Assembly (NCBI GenBank): GCA_028279155.1 | Contig: JANQST010000185.1 | Coordinates: 1 to 10,006, forward strand | DNA from: Cyclobacteriaceae bacterium | GTDB lineage: Bacteria; Bacteroidota; Bacteroidia; Cytophagales; Cyclobacteriaceae | Length of the DNA: 10,006 nucleotides | Direction: 5' to 3' | In this document: positions 7,043 to 10,006 of the stretch, piece by piece | How positions within the stretch are numbered: position 1 is the first letter of the stretch | Layout: every line of letters starts with the position of its first letter | Program-made: the position numbers and the translations under genes | The notes under the pieces: model-generated | Databases searched by the model: none | Seen by the model: only the letters and a program-made list of their open reading frames with translations | What the model was told of the DNA's origin: nothing

Positions 7043-7888
7043 ATGCAATCACTTAAAAGAAGGTGTAGTAATTCAACACGCCTATTTACCAATCTTTCAA
7101 TTTTCAAAGCACTTCCATCCAGTAAAAATCAGAGACCACTTGTACTCTTTGCCTTTTTATTTCTGGGGGTTACTCATTTGCAAGCGCAACGGGTAGATGA
7201 CTTAATCTATGATCGTGATGATCCAATTCGCCCCCTGGTTATTGGGGCGAAGGCAGGAGCTTCGTGGAATCAATTTAGTCAGCCAGGCTCATTGATGGCT
7301 GGAAATGCCGGAGCCTTCGTAAGGGTTCGCCTGTTGCCTTTCCTTCAAATACAGGGCGATTTGCTTTATGACATTTCTGGAGGAGGGCGTGGAGATCTTG
7401 ACAGAGATTTGGCACTATTCACGGATCGGTTTGGATCTACGCTGTACGATGGACCAATTAGTCATCTTAGGTACCTCAACAGGGAAGTATACATCCATAG
7501 CGTCAAGGTACCACTCACAGTCAGGTTAGGAATTCCTGAATTGATCGAGTCACCAATACAGCCTCGATTTGTAGTTGGAGGAAGTTACTCATACATCCTC
7601 ATGGCAACAGAGATGCGTGACCAATACTTTCGCTTCGATGATGGATCAAGGATTATCCTTTCAGACCGCAGCGAAAATGTTAGCAGCGACTATTTCGACT
7701 ACAACATTGCCATACACGGCGGATTTGAAATGGATTTTAATCTTACCAATGATGAAGTATTTACCATCGGATTCATTTACAGCCAGGGAATCACGGATCT
7801 GAACAACATACAGTTTGGGCAGCCAGAAAACATAGAACGATTGCGAACAAGAAGCTTCAGCATCAATTTCTCTTACAGCATTTTTTAA
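7043..7888 (+). CDS. PorT-family outer-membrane beta-barrel protein
   Basis: A 281-residue protein with a hydrophobic signal segment at about residues 32-44 and a likely cleavage after LQAQ (residue 49). The mature part begins with an acidic stretch and then GAKAGASWNQFS (from about 68), matching the GxKxGxNxSxF opening of PF13568-type barrels. The later strands FLQIQGDLLYD, YIHSVKVPLTVRLGIP, RFVVGGSYSYIL, YNIAIHGGFEMDF and FTIGFIYSQGITDLNN follow that family's pattern. The C-terminal strand RSFSINFSYSIF ends in Phe, as outer-membrane barrels do. The role is not known; members are usually described simply as outer-membrane proteins. The first 30 residues are unusually long and basic for a signal-peptide n-region, and no later in-frame ATG precedes the signal. 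The in-frame stop at 7025 rules out an earlier start. A lipoprotein gene follows after 70 bp and is probably co-transcribed. Confidence 0.85.
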   Translation: MQSLKRRCSNSTRLFTNLSIFKALPSSKNQRPLVLFAFLFLGVTHLQAQRVDDLIYDRDDPIRPLVIGAKAGASWNQFSQPGSLMAGNAGAFVRVRLLPFLQIQGDLLYDISGGGRGDLDRDLALFTDRFGSTLYDGPISHLRYLNREVYIHSVKVPLTVRLGIPELIESPIQPRFVVGGSYSYILMATEMRDQYFRFDDGSRIILSDRSENVSSDYFDYNIAIHGGFEMDFNLTNDEVFTIGFIYSQGITDLNNIQFGQPENIERLRTRSFSINFSYSIF

Positions 7889-7927
7889 TCAAAAAGTTCA
7901 AGATGACTTAATCATTAAATAAAACAT

Positions 7928-7954
7928 AGTTAAACCAATTAATAAACAGTTAAA
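7928..7954. repeat. AGTTAAA direct repeat in barrel-lipoprotein gap
   Basis: AGTTAAA occurs at 7928-7934 and 7948-7954, a 20-bp period, in the AT-rich leader just before the lipoprotein ATG. The copies share little else, so this may be chance; no terminator separates the two genes. Confidence 0.25.
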
Positions 7955-7958
7955 TAGG

Positions 7959-10006
7959 ATGAAAAAGCACAAAACCTTATTTTATGTATTGCTGGGAGCG
8001 CTGATCATGGGATTGGCGGTAACTTCCTGCAACGACGAATTCTCAGAAGAGGACTTGCTTCAATTGCAGCAGGATCTTGCAGATGAAAGAAACGAGGAGC
8101 GCATGCAGCAAGCGTTGGATGCCCTGGATCAGGCTGGGGAGTTTTATTCGTTCACCATCTCACTTAACAACGATGACAATTTTGTAGAGGGTGCATCAGT
8201 AACTCTTCACGGACAAACAGGTGGCGATGTGACTCAGACGACGGATGCCAATGGAACCACGACTTTTCCTTCTGTAAGGAGTGGAGGTAATATCATTACG
8301 ATTTCAGCTGCTGGTTTTGCCGAAGCGGTGTTAAATGTTGACTTCCCTAACCTTCAGGAAGGAGTCAATTATGAGGTCACATCAAACGGCACTTATGTTC
8401 CGTTACAAGCAAGCACATCAGCCATCGTTCCCATATTTGCTACAGATGCCTCTTCGGGTGCAGTAGCAACAATTAGGGGAACGGTCACAATTGAAACAGA
8501 TGTCACCAATACAGGCTCAGAAGTTCCGCAAGACATTGAAATTGTAGGGACAGTAAACATTGGCGAAACGAATGAACAGAGCACTAACGGAATGTCAATT
8601 TCCCGCTATGCGTTTGACAACTCGAATGGGTCGGGCTTTGGAGTTGCGATGGTTGACAATACCACAGGTGAATATTCGATGATGGTTCCGGCTTCATCCG
8701 ACGGGCTCAATATCCAGTTGGAAATACCAACAATTGAAGCCAGCCAACGAATTGCTGTTGGATGGGTTGATGGAGTTCAATTGGACCGACCTGAGTATCA
8801 AGATGTCATGACTAGCTATGGTCAGGGAATCCCCTACAGCGACGTTCCAGTTATTCGAGGAGCAGTAGCCGTTTTTGACGATCCACCAACTCCCGGAACA
8901 GGCTTCATGCTTTCAAACTTTCAACGCGTACCTGCGCCGTTGTTTAATTTTGACTTAAATAGAATAGACGATAATCTGACTGGTTACGAGGATGAAGGGC
9001 CTGCAATTGTCCAATTCACATCGCTAGGAGAAGGGTATACCAGCTCTCCAACAGTAACTATTACAGACCCAACCGGATCTAATGCAAGAGCGGAAGCATA
9101 TGTTGAATTTGCGATTGGAGGGGTTACAGTAAACACTCCAGGAACAGGTTATGCTGGGGGTGAATTGATTGATATGACATTCATTATTGAGCGTTTGTTT
9201 GATGATGGTACTACAGCAGATGTTTCATTAGTTCCTATCTCTGTAACAGCGAACGCAGATGGTAATATTGACCAAACGGAAGTCACAGCAGCGGTCGATA
9301 ATGCGATCGCAGGATTGTCTACAGGATTTTCAACCGCCAACCCGATTCACGTTACTATATTTTCAGGGGTTGCTCCTACAGTTTCAGGCTTTGCAGCTGA
9401 TGAAATGGCTGGGATTCGTGTTGAATTTGGACCTGGATCAGGAACAGCGCCTACTGGGACACCAATATTAAGTCTTGGTAGGGTGATGGGAATGGGCGTT
9501 ACGAGCTCGGGGATGGATTATACTTCACCTTCCTTTACTTTTTCAGAAGGCGGAGCCACTACCCAAGCAGCCATGGATGTACTTGCATATGCAACTCAGT
9601 GGTCATTTGATTTGGATAACTCAAATGCATCGGGTTATTCTGCGCTCCCACAGGAAATTTACTTTGATTACCTGCCAGCAAGTGTAAATCAGGACTTAGA
9701 AACAACGGCTGGACCCACTGATGATATAAGCATTTATTTTGATGGTGCCCTTAGTACTTCTCAAGATTTTATTGCTAATGCAATTTTAGAACCAAACGGC
9801 AATGGAGGGTTACAATACATTGATTTGATTCGTACGTACAGAACAGCATTCTTTGCTATTGTCGCACCGGAAATTCATGTCATTGACAGAGCAAGCGTTC
9901 GAGCACAGGCACAGGTCACAGTTGATGATCAAAATAGTTCAGTAATTGATATAATCGTTCAGAACGAAGGTCAAGGCTATACTTCCGAGTTTAATATGGC
10001 AATTGA
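7959..10006 (+). CDS. Long repeat-bearing lipoprotein, 3' end outside window
   Basis: The frame is open from ATG at 7959 to the window end, giving at least 682 residues. MKKHKTLFYVLLGALIMG leads to the lipobox LAVTSC with Cys24 as the lipidated residue. The following N-D-E is acidic, compatible with the surface-export signal of Bacteroidota lipoproteins. Residues about 28-60 are a charged helical segment (SEEDLLQLQQDLADERNEE, then RMQQALDALDQ). About 64-130 resemble a carboxypeptidase-regulatory/Ig-like fold (VEGASVTLHG, TTDANGTTTFPSV). The rest is Gly-, Thr- and Ser-rich beta sequence with recurring motifs: GEGYTSSPTVTI (357), GTGYAGG (395), MDYTSPSFTF (519) and GQGYTSEF (671). No enzyme motif is seen. 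The family is not one I can name. The position 70 bp after the barrel gene suggests one operon and perhaps one envelope complex, which is inference. Confidence 0.85.
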   Translation, partial: MKKHKTLFYVLLGALIMGLAVTSCNDEFSEEDLLQLQQDLADERNEERMQQALDALDQAGEFYSFTISLNNDDNFVEGASVTLHGQTGGDVTQTTDANGTTTFPSVRSGGNIITISAAGFAEAVLNVDFPNLQEGVNYEVTSNGTYVPLQASTSAIVPIFATDASSGAVATIRGTVTIETDVTNTGSEVPQDIEIVGTVNIGETNEQSTNGMSISRYAFDNSNGSGFGVAMVDNTTGEYSMMVPASSDGLNIQLEIPTIEASQRIAVGWVDGVQLDRPEYQDVMTSYGQGIPYSDVPVIRGAVAVFDDPPTPGTGFMLSNFQRVPAPLFNFDLNRIDDNLTGYEDEGPAIVQFTSLGEGYTSSPTVTITDPTGSNARAEAYVEFAIGGVTVNTPGTGYAGGELIDMTFIIERLFDDGTTADVSLVPISVTANADGNIDQTEVTAAVDNAIAGLSTGFSTANPIHVTIFSGVAPTVSGFAADEMAGIRVEFGPGSGTAPTGTPILSLGRVMGMGVTSSGMDYTSPSFTFSEGGATTQAAMDVLAYATQWSFDLDNSNASGYSALPQEIYFDYLPASVNQDLETTAGPTDDISIYFDGALSTSQDFIANAILEPNGNGGLQYIDLIRTYRTAFFAIVAPEIHVIDRASVRAQAQVTVDDQNSSVIDIIVQNEGQGYTSEFNMAI

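Noticed and set aside
1..10006. Mobile element, CRISPR, tRNA or defence system
   Set aside because: No transposase, integrase, regularly spaced repeats, cloverleaf sequence or nuclease/helicase motifs were seen on either strand.

Overview
The window looks like a chromosomal piece from a member of the Bacteroidota, most plausibly a free-living (perhaps marine) Cytophagales-type bacterium. The signs are a C-terminal type IX secretion (T9SS) sorting domain, a PorT-like outer-membrane barrel, an exported Tricorn-type protease, a DUF5522 small protein, a TAnnTTTG-type promoter box and the absence of clear Shine-Dalgarno sequences. The lineage is inferred from protein style only.

Layout. Positions 1-1710 (+) hold the 3' part of a large T9SS-exported surface protein. 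It converges on a minus-strand pair: a 1074-residue Tricorn-like S41 protease (4949-1725) downstream of ornithine aminotransferase rocD (6255-5020), 70 bp apart. The convergent genes share one hairpin that works as a bidirectional terminator and is made from the last codons of both genes. A 45-bp divergent gap separates rocD from a 49-residue Cys-rich DUF5522 protein (6301-6450, +), followed by ribosomal protein L28 rpmB (6514-6753, +). A 289-bp non-coding stretch follows. It contains two inverted repeats, and the gene usually next to rpmB in this phylum (rpmG) is absent. Then come a PorT-family outer-membrane beta-barrel (7043-7888, +) and, 70 bp on, a long lipoprotein gene (7959 to beyond the window end).

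Function. Two themes are visible. One is housekeeping: ornithine catabolism, the ribosome and exported peptide degradation. The other is the cell envelope: a T9SS cargo protein at the left edge, and at the right edge a barrel plus a lipoprotein with Ig-like and repeated 'GxGYTS' modules that may work together at the outer membrane. I see no mobile elements, CRISPR arrays, tRNA or rRNA genes. The most under-described item is the barrel/lipoprotein pair with its hairpin-bearing leader. I find no convincing new defence or mobile system.
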